Assembly: GCA_029268085.1 (NCBI GenBank)
Contig: JAJUHD010000048.1
Span: 1 to 14,041, forward strand
Length of the DNA: 14,041 bases
Reading direction: 5' to 3'
Source of the DNA: Bacillota bacterium
Lineage (GTDB): Bacteria; Bacillota; Clostridia; Oscillospirales; Oscillospiraceae
Part shown: piece by piece, positions 1 through 6,951 of the stretch
How positions within the stretch are numbered: the first letter of the stretch is position 1
Layout of the letters: each line of letters starts with the position of its first letter
Position numbers and translations under genes: made by a program
Notes under the pieces: model-generated
The model's input: only the letters and a program-made list of their open reading frames with translations
Told to the model about the DNA's origin: nothing
Databases searched by the model: none

Positions 1-1116
1 CTTAACATAGTCAGGGCCTATAACGGCGAGGAGCAGTCGGAAAAGGCCTTCAGAGCCATGAACGACAATCTTTTCAGCAGCGCATGGAAATCTCAGTTCA
101 TCTCCGGCATAATGATGCCGCTTATGAACTTTATCGGGAACTTGGGTTATGTCTCTGTCTGTGTCGTCGGCGCTGTTCTCGCAATGGACGGGAAAATCGA
201 ATTTGATGTCATAGTCGCGTTTATGATCTATATCCGTCTGTTCACCCAGCCGCTCTCACAGCTTGCCCAGTCGCTGACAACGCTGCAATCCACAGCGGCA
301 GCTGCAGAGCGCGTGTTCGACTTCCTTGACGAGGAAGAACTCTCACCCGAGGCGGAGGACGCTGTCACAAACCACGTCTCGAAAGGCGAGGTCGAGTTCC
401 GCAATGTAAAGTTCAGCTACAATCCCGACCGCGAGATCATTAAGGACTTTTCCGCCAAGGTTGAAAGCGGTCAGAAAATCGCGATTGTCGGTCCGACCGG
501 CAGCGGCAAAACTACTATCGTTAACCTGCTTATGCGTTTCTATGAGCTTAACGGGGGCGAGATACTCATTGACGGCATACCGATCGGCAAAATGACCCGC
601 CAGTGTGTCCACGACCAGTTCTGCATGGTTTTGCAGGACACATGGCTGTTTGAAGGTACGATACGCGATAACATCGTCTACAGCAAGGAAAACGTCTCCG
701 ATCAGGACGTCCGAAAAGCCTGCAAGGCAGTCGGGCTCGACCACTATATCCGCACGCTTCCGGACGGCTATAACACAGTTCTCGGCGATAACGCAAGCCT
801 CTCCGCGGGCCAGCGCCAGCTTCTCACTATAGCCCGCGCGATCATTGAGAATGCGCCCCTGCTCATACTCGACGAGGCGACGAGCTCGGTCGATACGCGC
901 ACCGAAATCCAGATACAGCGAGCCATGGAAAGGCTCACAGAGGGCCGCACCTCGTTTATAATCGCTCACAGACTGTCTACAATAAAGAGCGCCGATCTCA
1001 TCCTCGTAATGCGCGACGGCTGCATAGTCGAGCGCGGAACTCACGAGGAGCTCCTTGAGCAGGGCGGCTTCTACGCGGAGCTCTACAACAGCCAGTTCGA
1101 TGAAATCACCGCATGA
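1..1116 (+). CDS. ABC exporter, fused permease/ATPase (MsbA/MdlB-like), 5'-truncated
   Basis: This is the C-terminal part of a half-transporter that would dimerise in the membrane and export a substrate using ATP. The frame is open from base 1 and begins with a segment (LNIVRAYNGEEQSEKAF) typical of the last intracellular loop of type IV exporters, so the ATG at 58 is internal. Two remaining membrane segments lie at about 100-260. The nucleotide-binding domain is complete: Walker A GPTGSGKT (490-513), Q-loop VLQDTWLF (about 628-651), signature LSAGQ (799-813), Walker B LLILDEAT (about 859-882), D-loop SSVD and H-loop histidine at 967. The frame ends in TGA. The substrate cannot be told; such genes often occur as heterodimer pairs and the partner may lie upstream. 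The next gene follows after 57 bp and a hairpin. Confidence 0.95.
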   Translation, partial: LNIVRAYNGEEQSEKAFRAMNDNLFSSAWKSQFISGIMMPLMNFIGNLGYVSVCVVGAVLAMDGKIEFDVIVAFMIYIRLFTQPLSQLAQSLTTLQSTAAAAERVFDFLDEEELSPEAEDAVTNHVSKGEVEFRNVKFSYNPDREIIKDFSAKVESGQKIAIVGPTGSGKTTIVNLLMRFYELNGGEILIDGIPIGKMTRQCVHDQFCMVLQDTWLFEGTIRDNIVYSKENVSDQDVRKACKAVGLDHYIRTLPDGYNTVLGDNASLSAGQRQLLTIARAIIENAPLLILDEATSSVDTRTEIQIQRAMERLTEGRTSFIIAHRLSTIKSADLILVMRDGCIVERGTHEELLEQGGFYAELYNSQFDEITA

Positions 1117-1128
1117 TAATGTTTGGTC

Positions 1129-1152
1129 ATGGGTCCGCTTCTGCGGGCCCAT
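1129..1152 (+). terminator. Intercistronic hairpin, weak or partial terminator
   Basis: ATGGGTCCGC (1129-1138) and GCGGGCCCAT (1143-1152) form a 10-bp stem with one G-U pair and a four-base loop, just after the exporter stop codon. No T-run follows, so it may attenuate or protect the mRNA 3' end rather than fully terminate. Confidence 0.5.
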
Positions 1153-1173
1153 CACGGATTGAGGTTAATCAGC

Positions 1174-1578
1174 ATGAAACAGAAATTTGCTAAATTCATG
1201 TACGGGCGTTACGGTCTGGATGAGCTTTCAAAGTTCATATCCTATGTATCGCTGCTTGTACTGGTCGTGTCCATGTTTTTGCCGCAGCCGGCAAAAATGA
1301 TTGTATTCATAGCTGCGGTCTTAACTCTTGGCAATGCCTATTTTCGCATATTCTCAAAAAACTTTGAGAAGCGCCGCACGGAAAATGCTAAATTCCTGCG
1401 TTTCAGGCAGCGCATCAAGGACAGGTTCGGCCTGCGCCGCGATATGTGGAAGCAGCGCAAGGAATTCAGATTCTTTAAATGCCCCTCCTGCAAGTCCGTC
1501 CTGCGCGTCCCGAAGGGTAAGGGCAGAATCCGCATAGTATGCAAAAAGTGCGGTACCGCATTCGAAAAAAAGACATGA
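1174..1578 (+). CDS. Small membrane protein with C-terminal zinc ribbon (134 aa), function unknown
   Basis: I do not recognise a named family. The ATG at 1174 is preferred because GAGG lies 7 bases upstream; the longer reading from 1123 would run through the hairpin. Residues 1-20 are basic and polar. Residues about 21-60 hold two closely spaced hydrophobic segments (FISYVSLLVLVVSMFL and MIVFIAAVLTLG), suggesting a membrane hairpin. A basic linker (65-100) follows, then a zinc ribbon with Cys103-x2-Cys106 and Cys123-x2-Cys126. The ribbon should face the cytoplasm by the positive-inside rule. It lies 16 bp before the DUF5685 gene and probably shares its transcript. A role at the membrane with the J-domain protein downstream is inference. 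Confidence 0.82.
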   Translation: MKQKFAKFMYGRYGLDELSKFISYVSLLVLVVSMFLPQPAKMIVFIAAVLTLGNAYFRIFSKNFEKRRTENAKFLRFRQRIKDRFGLRRDMWKQRKEFRFFKCPSCKSVLRVPKGKGRIRIVCKKCGTAFEKKT

Positions 1579-1594
1579 CGGAGGTGATTACGGC

Positions 1595-2440
1595 GTGTTC
1601 GGTTATGTAATCGCCAACGGCAAGACTCTTTCCGAAGAAGAAAAGGCTCGCTATAAAGCGGTATACTGCGGACTTTGCCGCTCTCTGAAGGCGCGGCACG
1701 GACAGCTTGGCCGTCTGTCTCTCAACTACGACATGACCTTTCTCATTCTTGTTCTGAACTCGCTTTACGAGCCGGAGATGTCGAATGGCGAGGAACGCTG
1801 CGCAGCACACCCCTGTTCAAAGCATTGTTACGTTTCATGCGATATAACGGACTATGCGGCCGACATGAACGTCGCTCTGGCATATCTTAACCAGCTCGAT
1901 AACTGGAAGGACGACCGAAACCTTTTAAGTCTCATATATGCTCGCATACTAAGGAAAAAGTATTACTCCGTCAAAGCGGCATACCCGCGCCAGTGCGAGG
2001 CGATGGAGCGCTGTATAAAAAGGCTTTCGGAGCTTGAAAAACAGGATTTGCAGGATCCCGATGCCGCGTCGCACTGCTTTGGCGAGCTTATGGGCGAGAT
2101 TTTCGTCCTCCGCGAGGACAGGTGGGCTCCCTCTCTCCGCGCAATGGCTTCGTCTCTCGGCGAATTCATTTATATTTCAGATGCTGTGGCCGATCTCCCG
2201 GGCGATATGAAAAGACACCGCTACAACCCGCTCTCCGCGCTTAAAAAGCAGGGTCGCAGCGAGCATTACTTTAAAGATATATTGACAATGCTGATTGGAA
2301 ACTGTACGATGGACTTTGAAAAACTCCCGCTGGTCGAGGATGTATCTATTATGCGTAACATCCTTTACTCCGGAGTCTGGACAAAATACGAGCTTGCGCA
2401 GGCGAAAAAATCAAAGCGAAAAGGAGAAAAACGCCAATGA
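1595..2440 (+). CDS. DUF5685 family protein (281 aa), starts at GTG
   Basis: The start MFGYVIANGKTLSEEE with YCGLCRSL (Cys25-x2-Cys28) is the signature of DUF5685, an uncharacterised family common in Clostridia. The GTG start at 1595 has GGAGGTG 8 bases upstream. Further cysteines lie at 69, 74, 78 and 82. The protein is mostly predicted helix. Two aspartate clusters stand out: LDNWKDDRN (Asp102, Asp106, Asp107) and DAVADLPGDMKRHRYNPL (Asp196, Asp200, Asp204). Their spacing resembles the paired metal-diphosphate motifs of squalene/phytoene synthase-like enzymes; this is inference and the enzymatic role is unproven. The C-terminus is very basic (KKSKRKGEKR). The stop codon overlaps the next start as ATGA, so translation is probably coupled to the J-domain gene. 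Confidence 0.88.
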   Translation: MFGYVIANGKTLSEEEKARYKAVYCGLCRSLKARHGQLGRLSLNYDMTFLILVLNSLYEPEMSNGEERCAAHPCSKHCYVSCDITDYAADMNVALAYLNQLDNWKDDRNLLSLIYARILRKKYYSVKAAYPRQCEAMERCIKRLSELEKQDLQDPDAASHCFGELMGEIFVLREDRWAPSLRAMASSLGEFIYISDAVADLPGDMKRHRYNPLSALKKQGRSEHYFKDILTMLIGNCTMDFEKLPLVEDVSIMRNILYSGVWTKYELAQAKKSKRKGEKRQ

Positions 2441-3072
2441 TTTCAGACCCGTACAAAGTCCTCGGCGTTTCTCCCAATGCCAGCGACGAAGAAATTAAAA
2501 AAGCTTACCGCGCTCTGGCAAAAAAATACCACCCCGATGTAAATCCGGGCGATAAAGAGGCCGAGCGTAAAATGAACGAAATCAACGCCGCCTATGACCA
2601 GATTAAAAACCCGCAGCAGAACGCGGGACCGTCCGGCGGCTTCGGCGGCTTCGGCTCATATACGGGATACGGTTCCGGCTTCGGCGGCTTCCACACAAAT
2701 CCGGAGGACGAGCCTACGGCATTGCGCGCGGCGATGAACTATATAAGGACAGGCCACTATCATGAAGCGCTTACCGCGCTTGAGGGAGTGCCGGTTTCAG
2801 AGCGTAACGGCCGCTGGCATTATCTCTGTGCGTTTGCGAACTACGGGCTCGGCAACCGAATTGTCGCTCTGGAGCACGCCGAGACGGCGGTCAGGCTTGA
2901 GCCGAACAACATGGAATACCGCAGCCTTCTTGAGGAAATAAGGCAGGGCGGAACCTTCTATCGCGGCTTTAGTCAGGGCGTTCCCGTCTCCGGCTTCGGC
3001 AGCAGCCTTTGTCTCGGCCTGTGCCTTTCAAGTCTGCTCTGCCGCTTCTTTCCCTGCTGCTATATCGGATAA
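2437..3072 (+). CDS. J-domain protein with TPR-like segment and Cys-rich hydrophobic tail (211 aa)
   Basis: Residues 4-58 are a J domain with the HPD motif at 32-34, which in DnaJ proteins stimulates the ATPase of DnaK. A Gly/Phe/Tyr-rich linker covers about 64-86. Residues about 93-168 look like two TPR-type helical repeats (NYIRTGHYHEALTALEG; HYLCAFANYGLGNRIVALEHAETAVRLEP). The last 25 residues are hydrophobic with five cysteines (192, 196, 202, 207, 208). There is no DnaJ zinc finger or C-terminal substrate domain, so this is a specialised J protein rather than dnaJ itself. The ATG overlaps the DUF5685 stop codon. It is the last gene before a strong terminator. The client is unknown; neighbours suggest a membrane-linked partner, which is inference. 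Confidence 0.88.
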   Translation: MISDPYKVLGVSPNASDEEIKKAYRALAKKYHPDVNPGDKEAERKMNEINAAYDQIKNPQQNAGPSGGFGGFGSYTGYGSGFGGFHTNPEDEPTALRAAMNYIRTGHYHEALTALEGVPVSERNGRWHYLCAFANYGLGNRIVALEHAETAVRLEPNNMEYRSLLEEIRQGGTFYRGFSQGVPVSGFGSSLCLGLCLSSLLCRFFPCCYIG

Positions 3073-3098
3073 GTTTTAAAACCTGCGATAATGCTGAA

Positions 3099-3124
3099 AA
3101 AGCCGCCGTTTTAACGGCGGCTTT
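3099..3124. terminator. Bidirectional intrinsic terminator between convergent genes
   Basis: AAAGCCGCCGTT (3099-3110) and AACGGCGGCTTT (3113-3124) are perfect inverted repeats with a tiny loop. On the plus strand the hairpin is followed by CCTGTTTTT; on the minus strand the stem runs into TTTTT. It can end transcripts of the J-domain gene and of the opposing metallo-beta-lactamase-fold gene. Confidence 0.92.
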
Positions 3125-3131
3125 CCTGTTT

Positions 3132-4736
3132 TTACCGGCTCCATTTGTCCGCAAGCTGATCGACCTGATCGGCGAATCTGGCAAGCTCCTTGTTTGCCAT
3201 GCCTTCGCAGCTTTTCGCAACGCGCAAAAGCTTTTCGCAGGCTGCGATAAGCCTTGTAAACACCTTAACCGCCCTTTCGTCGCGGTGTCCTTCTTTCTTC
3301 TCAACAGGTATGCCCACCGTTTGAGTTATAACCTGACCCGTCAGCAGATCATAGCTCGTGCCGCTATATGGAACAGCCGTATTAAGCGAATACTCATCAC
3401 GCAGCAGCTTGGCAAAGCCTTCGGCGACCTGGTCCTCGCCGTGGTTCACGAAAATAAGAGAAGGCTTTTTCTTAAAGCCTGATATCCACTCGATCAGCCC
3501 TTCCTTGTCTGCGTGGCCGCTTATGCCGGGTATCGAATATAACTCCGCTTCGACTGAGATCGTCTCTCCGAAGAGCTTGACTTCCTTGGCTCCGTCCAGC
3601 AAAATACGCCCCAGAGTACCGTTTGCCTGATAGCCGACGAACAGAATAAGACTCTCTCTGCGCCAAAGGTTGTGCTTAAGGTGGTGGCGGATGCGTCCAG
3701 CCTCGCACATACCCGAGGCGGAGATGATGACCTTCGGTGTTTCGTCAAAGTTTATTGCCTTCGATTCGTCGCTTGAGACGGAGATTTTGAGGTCGGGAAA
3801 TACGAGAGGATTTATCCCCTGCCTGAACATTTCCCTGATTTCCTCGTCGAAGGCGGAGGGATCCGCCTGCAGGAACACTGCGGTCGCTTCGTTGGCGAGA
3901 GGGCTGTCTACATATACGGGAAAACCGTCGTGCCCCTTGACCAGTCCCTGATCCTTTATCTTGCGCAGATGGTAGAGTATCTCCTGTGTCCTGCCGACGG
4001 CGAAGGACGGTATGATAACGTTGCCGCCGCGGTCAAAGGCGCGCTGAAGGCAGGAGACGAGTATCTGGAGAGTGTCGGCGGCAGATTCGTGCAGCCTGTC
4101 GCCGTATGTGGATTCGACAACGAGATAGTCCGCCTCATCGACGAAGCTGGGATTGTTCAAAATCGGCCGGCTCTTGTTGCCGACGTCGCCGCTGAATACA
4201 ATCTTTTTTGTAATTCCGTCCTCGGTGATCCAGACCTCAATGCTTGCCGAGCCGAGCAGATGTCCCATATCGTTGAAGCGTATAGAGACGTTCTCGCAAA
4301 CCTCTCTCATCTCGCCGTATCTGCATCCGAGCATTCTTGAAACGGCACACTGTGCATCCTCGATCGTGTACATCGGCTCATATGGCGGCATACCGGAACG
4401 CAGCGCCTTGCGGTTTCGCCATTCGGCTTCAAACTCTTGGATGTGCGCAGAGTCCATGAGCATTATTTTGCAGAGATTTACGGTCTCCTCAGTCGCGTAT
4501 ATCTTGCCCTGAAAGCCATTTTTGCATAATAGCGGCAGCTTGCCCGAATGGTCGATATGCGCGTGGGTCAGAAAAACACAATCTATTTTTCCGGCATTGA
4601 CAGGAATGTCCTGATTTACAAAAATATCCGCTCCCTGTTCCATGCCGCAGTCGATGAGTATATTTTTGCCTTTTGTTTCAATCAGCGTGCAGCTTCCGGT
4701 AACTTCGTGTGTTGCGCCTAAAAATGTAATCTTCAT
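3132..4736 (-). CDS. MBL-fold beta-CASP protein, probable RNA-processing nuclease (534 aa)
   Basis: The protein carries the full set of metallo-beta-lactamase and beta-CASP motifs: HAHIDH (58-63), GHLLGS with His159, SGDVG with Asp184, acidic motif A at Glu208 (VVESTYGDR), motif B at His408 (SGHADKEG) and motif C at His432 (FVNHGE). These residues bind two zinc ions and define CPSF73-like RNA hydrolases, so an endo- or 5'-exonuclease role in the cytoplasm is likely, though the substrate is unknown. Residues after about 470 form a charged helical extension of some 65 residues beyond the usual domain end. It differs from RNase J, which begins differently and has another C-terminal domain. The start has GGAGGAG 7 bases upstream. 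It is transcribed alone, divergent from the Suf operon. Confidence 0.92.
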   Translation of the reverse strand: MKITFLGATHEVTGSCTLIETKGKNILIDCGMEQGADIFVNQDIPVNAGKIDCVFLTHAHIDHSGKLPLLCKNGFQGKIYATEETVNLCKIMLMDSAHIQEFEAEWRNRKALRSGMPPYEPMYTIEDAQCAVSRMLGCRYGEMREVCENVSIRFNDMGHLLGSASIEVWITEDGITKKIVFSGDVGNKSRPILNNPSFVDEADYLVVESTYGDRLHESAADTLQILVSCLQRAFDRGGNVIIPSFAVGRTQEILYHLRKIKDQGLVKGHDGFPVYVDSPLANEATAVFLQADPSAFDEEIREMFRQGINPLVFPDLKISVSSDESKAINFDETPKVIISASGMCEAGRIRHHLKHNLWRRESLILFVGYQANGTLGRILLDGAKEVKLFGETISVEAELYSIPGISGHADKEGLIEWISGFKKKPSLIFVNHGEDQVAEGFAKLLRDEYSLNTAVPYSGTSYDLLTGQVITQTVGIPVEKKEGHRDERAVKVFTRLIAACEKLLRVAKSCEGMANKELARFADQVDQLADKWSR

Positions 4737-4770
4737 TTATATGCTCCTCCGTGCTCGCCTGAATAAAGTC

Positions 4771-4799
4771 ATTTTAACACAAAGCCGCTTCGCTTTAAA
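4771..4799 (-). promoter_or_regulatory. Predicted sigma-A promoter for the MBL-fold gene
   Basis: On the minus strand TTTAAA (4794-4799) and TAAAAT (4771-4776) are 17 bp apart, and the -10 box is preceded by TGT, giving an extended -10. Transcription would begin near 4764, about 28 nt from the start codon. The -35 box lies inside the palindrome CGCTTTAAAGCG (4791-4802). Confidence 0.5.
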
Positions 4800-4876
4800 G
4801 CGGTATCCGCAATTTTCCGCAAATTTAGCCCCTAAAGCCAAAAATTATTATCATACTGGATTTTTTCGGGCCTCTG

Positions 4877-4885
4877 TGTTATAAT
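4877..4885 (+). promoter_or_regulatory. Predicted extended -10 promoter of the sufC-sufB operon
   Basis: TGTTATAAT (4877-4885) is a perfect extended -10 element. The -35 position (TGGATT, 4857-4862, 17-bp spacer) is weak, as is allowed for extended -10 promoters. The transcript would have an untranslated leader of roughly 80 nt that contains a direct repeat of TTCCTATAT (4895-4903 and 4942-4950). Confidence 0.6.
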
Positions 4886-4973
4886 TCGTTACAGTTCCTA
4901 TATGGTGTAGATTTATTTAAAATGATTATTTTTGCGTACTTTTCCTATATTGGCAAACTGAAAGGAAATATAT

Positions 4974-5681
4974 ATGTTGGAATTAAAAAATGTGAATTTC
5001 AGCGCCGATGGAAAGCAGATACTCAAGGACATCTGCTTCAGCCTTGACGAAGGGAAATTTATAGCCATCACCGGACCTAACGGTTCGGGAAAATCCACTC
5101 TCGCTAAAATCATAATGGGCATCGAGAAGCCCGACAGCGGCCAAATTCTTTTTAACGGCGAGGATATAACTGGATACACTATCGATCAACGCGCAAGATT
5201 GGGCATATCCTTCGGCTTCCAGCAGCCGGTAAGGTTCAAGGGGATAACCGTGCATGACCTGCTCAATCTTTCCGCAAGGGAAAAGCTTTCAAGCAAGGAA
5301 GCCTGCAACATCCTCGCAACAGTCGGACTTTGCGCGAACTCCTATGTCGACCGCGAGGTTAACGCCTCTCTCTCCGGCGGCGAGCTCAAGCGCATCGAGA
5401 TTGCTTCGGTTATTACAAGGGGCACAAAGCTCACGATCTTTGACGAGCCCGAAGCGGGCATTGATCTCTGGAGCTTCAACAACCTTATCAAGGTCTTCAA
5501 CGATATGAGGGAAAAGCTCTCCGGCAGCATCATAGTGATTTCTCACCAGGAGCGCATCCTGAATATTGCCGACGAAATAGTTCTTCTTGCGGATGGACGA
5601 ATCGAAAAGATAGTCCCGCACGGCGAGCCTCTTGAATCTTTCATCAACATGCAGGATGTCCGTACCTGCTGCAAGCTTTAA
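4974..5681 (+). CDS. sufC: SufC-type Fe-S cluster assembly ATPase (minimal SUF/SMS type), 235 aa
   Basis: This is a soluble ABC-type ATPase of the SufC family, which powers Fe-S cluster assembly with a SufB-type scaffold in the cytoplasm. Visible motifs are Walker A GPNGSGKS (34-41), Q-loop FGFQQP (81-86), signature LSGGE (133-137) followed by the SufC-typical LKRIEIA, Walker B TIFDEPEAGID (154-164) and H-loop His191 in VISHQ. The DEPEAGID sequence separates it from transporter ATPases, which have DEPT/DEAT. The C-terminus ends TCCKL with paired cysteines. AAAGGAAA precedes the ATG. The gene lies 12 bp before the sufB-like gene. The partner's short length suggests the SMS (SUF-like minimal) branch rather than full SUF. 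Confidence 0.92.
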   Translation: MLELKNVNFSADGKQILKDICFSLDEGKFIAITGPNGSGKSTLAKIIMGIEKPDSGQILFNGEDITGYTIDQRARLGISFGFQQPVRFKGITVHDLLNLSAREKLSSKEACNILATVGLCANSYVDREVNASLSGGELKRIEIASVITRGTKLTIFDEPEAGIDLWSFNNLIKVFNDMREKLSGSIIVISHQERILNIADEIVLLADGRIEKIVPHGEPLESFINMQDVRTCCKL

Positions 5682-5693
5682 GGAGGGTATTTT

Positions 5694-6626
5694 ATGGATC
5701 AGGTAATTCTAGACAAGTTTGATTCCGTCCTTCTGAAAGCGGTCGCAGACCTTCCGGGACTTCCGACCGGCGCTTTTTCCCTGCGCAAAAACGGCAAGCC
5801 CGTCAAGGTCAACGTTACGCCCAACATCAACATAATACCCAAAAAAGACAAGCCGGGCATCGACATTTATGTCCGCGCGGACACTAAGGGCGAAACCGTG
5901 CACATTCCCGTGGTCATCACCGAGAGCGGAATAAACGACGTCGTTTACAATGATTTCTATATCGGCAAGAACGCCGACGTAATCATTAACGCGGGCTGCG
6001 GTATCCACAATGACGGCTGCAACGACACGCACCATAATGGCATACACCGCTTTTACCTCGACGAGGGCGCAAAGGTGCTCTATGTCGAGAAGCACTACGG
6101 CGAGGGCGACGGCGAGGGAAAACGCGTGCTCGATCCCGTAACCGAGGTGCATCTTGGCAAAAATGCATCTTGCGAGATGCGTACAACGCAAATCAAAGGC
6201 GTCGATTCCACTGTCCGCACAACAAGCGCGGAATTGGACGACGGAGCAAGCCTTGTGATTACTGAAAAGATTATGACGCACGGGGAGCAGCTCGCAGAAA
6301 CCAACTTTGAAGTCAATCTCAACGGTTTCGATTCAAGGGTTCAGGTAACATCCCGTTCCATAGCAACCGAAAGCTCGACCCAGAAGTTCGTCTCGAAGGT
6401 CTACGGCAATAATCAGTGCTTCGGCCACGTCGAATGCGACGCGATCATTAAGGACCACGGCAAGGTCATCTCGACTCCTGAAATCACCGCAAACTGCGTG
6501 GACGCGAACCTTATCCACGAAGCGGCCATCGGCAAGATCGCGGGCGAGCAGATAATTAAGCTCATGACGCTAGGACTAACGGAAAGCGAGGCCGAAGCGG
6601 AGATTATAAATGGATTCCTGAAGTAG
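5694..6626 (+). CDS. sufB: Short SufB-family Fe-S scaffold (SmsB-like), 310 aa
   Basis: The protein belongs to the SufB/SufD beta-helix family but has 310 residues, against about 470-500 for classical SufB. It keeps the C-terminal signature: NNQCFGHVECDAII with Cys248 at the position of the essential SufB cysteine, Glu263 in STPEITA, and His275-Glu276 in LIHEAAIGKIAGEQ. A distinctive segment around 101-119 (GCGIHNDGCNDTHHNGIHR) is rich in Cys and His and may bind metal; that is inference. With no SufD in the operon, a homodimer probably replaces the SufBD heterodimer. AGGAGGG lies upstream of the ATG. The order ATPase then scaffold, with nothing else of SUF present, fits the minimal two-gene system described for many anaerobes. 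Confidence 0.9.
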   Translation: MDQVILDKFDSVLLKAVADLPGLPTGAFSLRKNGKPVKVNVTPNINIIPKKDKPGIDIYVRADTKGETVHIPVVITESGINDVVYNDFYIGKNADVIINAGCGIHNDGCNDTHHNGIHRFYLDEGAKVLYVEKHYGEGDGEGKRVLDPVTEVHLGKNASCEMRTTQIKGVDSTVRTTSAELDDGASLVITEKIMTHGEQLAETNFEVNLNGFDSRVQVTSRSIATESSTQKFVSKVYGNNQCFGHVECDAIIKDHGKVISTPEITANCVDANLIHEAAIGKIAGEQIIKLMTLGLTESEAEAEIINGFLK

Positions 6627-6640
6627 AGAGGCAAAATATA

Positions 6641-6889
6641 ATGACAGTCACATATACGCCGAAGGGCGTCTGCTCTAGAAAAATGATCGTCAGCGCCGAA
6701 AACGGCGTTATTACCGAGGCTCGGATTATCGGCGGCTGCAGCGGCAACACTCAGGGAATCAGCCGCCTTGTTGAGGGCATGAAGGTTGCAGACGCAATTT
6801 CCCGTCTTGAGGGAATTGAATGCGGCATGAAGCATACCTCCTGCCCCGATCAGCTCTCTGTTGCGCTAAAGCAGCTTCTTCATACATAA
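6641..6889 (+). CDS. TSCPD-domain four-cysteine protein (TIGR03905-like), 82 aa
   Basis: The start TYTPKGVCSRKM, the middle GGCSGNTQGI and the end ECGMKHTSCPDQL identify the small stand-alone TSCPD family (TIGR03905). Related TSCPD domains occur at the C-terminus of some ribonucleotide reductases. The four conserved cysteines are Cys11, Cys33, Cys61 and Cys68, a likely metal-binding set. Function is unknown. It lies 14 bp after sufB, with AGAGAGG as a plausible ribosome binding site, and is followed by a strong terminator, so it is the third gene of the Fe-S operon. A role as metal donor, cluster carrier or client of the SufBC pair is a reasonable hypothesis from position only. Confidence 0.9.
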   Translation: MTVTYTPKGVCSRKMIVSAENGVITEARIIGGCSGNTQGISRLVEGMKVADAISRLEGIECGMKHTSCPDQLSVALKQLLHT

Positions 6890-6917
6890 GAAATGCAGTA
6901 AGTACATACCATAGAAT

Positions 6918-6950
6918 AAAAATACCCGACGGTTACCGTCGGGTATTTTT
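6918..6950. terminator. Bidirectional intrinsic terminator between TSCPD gene and gpsA
   Basis: AAAAATACCCGACGG (6918-6932) and CCGTCGGGTATTTTT (6936-6950) are a perfect 15-bp inverted repeat with a three-base loop and T-runs in both directions. It serves the convergent sufCB-TSCPD operon and gpsA. Confidence 0.96.
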
Positions 6951-6951
6951 A

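Noticed and set aside
343..1155. 270-codon minus-strand frame opposite the ABC exporter
   Set aside because: It mirrors the codons of the strongly conserved ATPase domain, shows no recognisable domain and has no ribosome binding site; a high-GC third-position shadow.
1123..1173. Upstream ATG extension of the zinc-ribbon protein
   Set aside because: It would translate the intercistronic hairpin and lacks a ribosome binding site, whereas the ATG at 1174 has GAGG at good spacing.
4974..5681. sufC read as a transporter ATPase
   Set aside because: The Walker B segment DEPEAGID, the LSGGELKRIEIA signature and the adjacent SufB-family gene point to Fe-S assembly rather than transport.
5709..6281. 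190-codon minus-strand frame opposite sufB
   Set aside because: Antisense shadow of a clear SufB-family gene.
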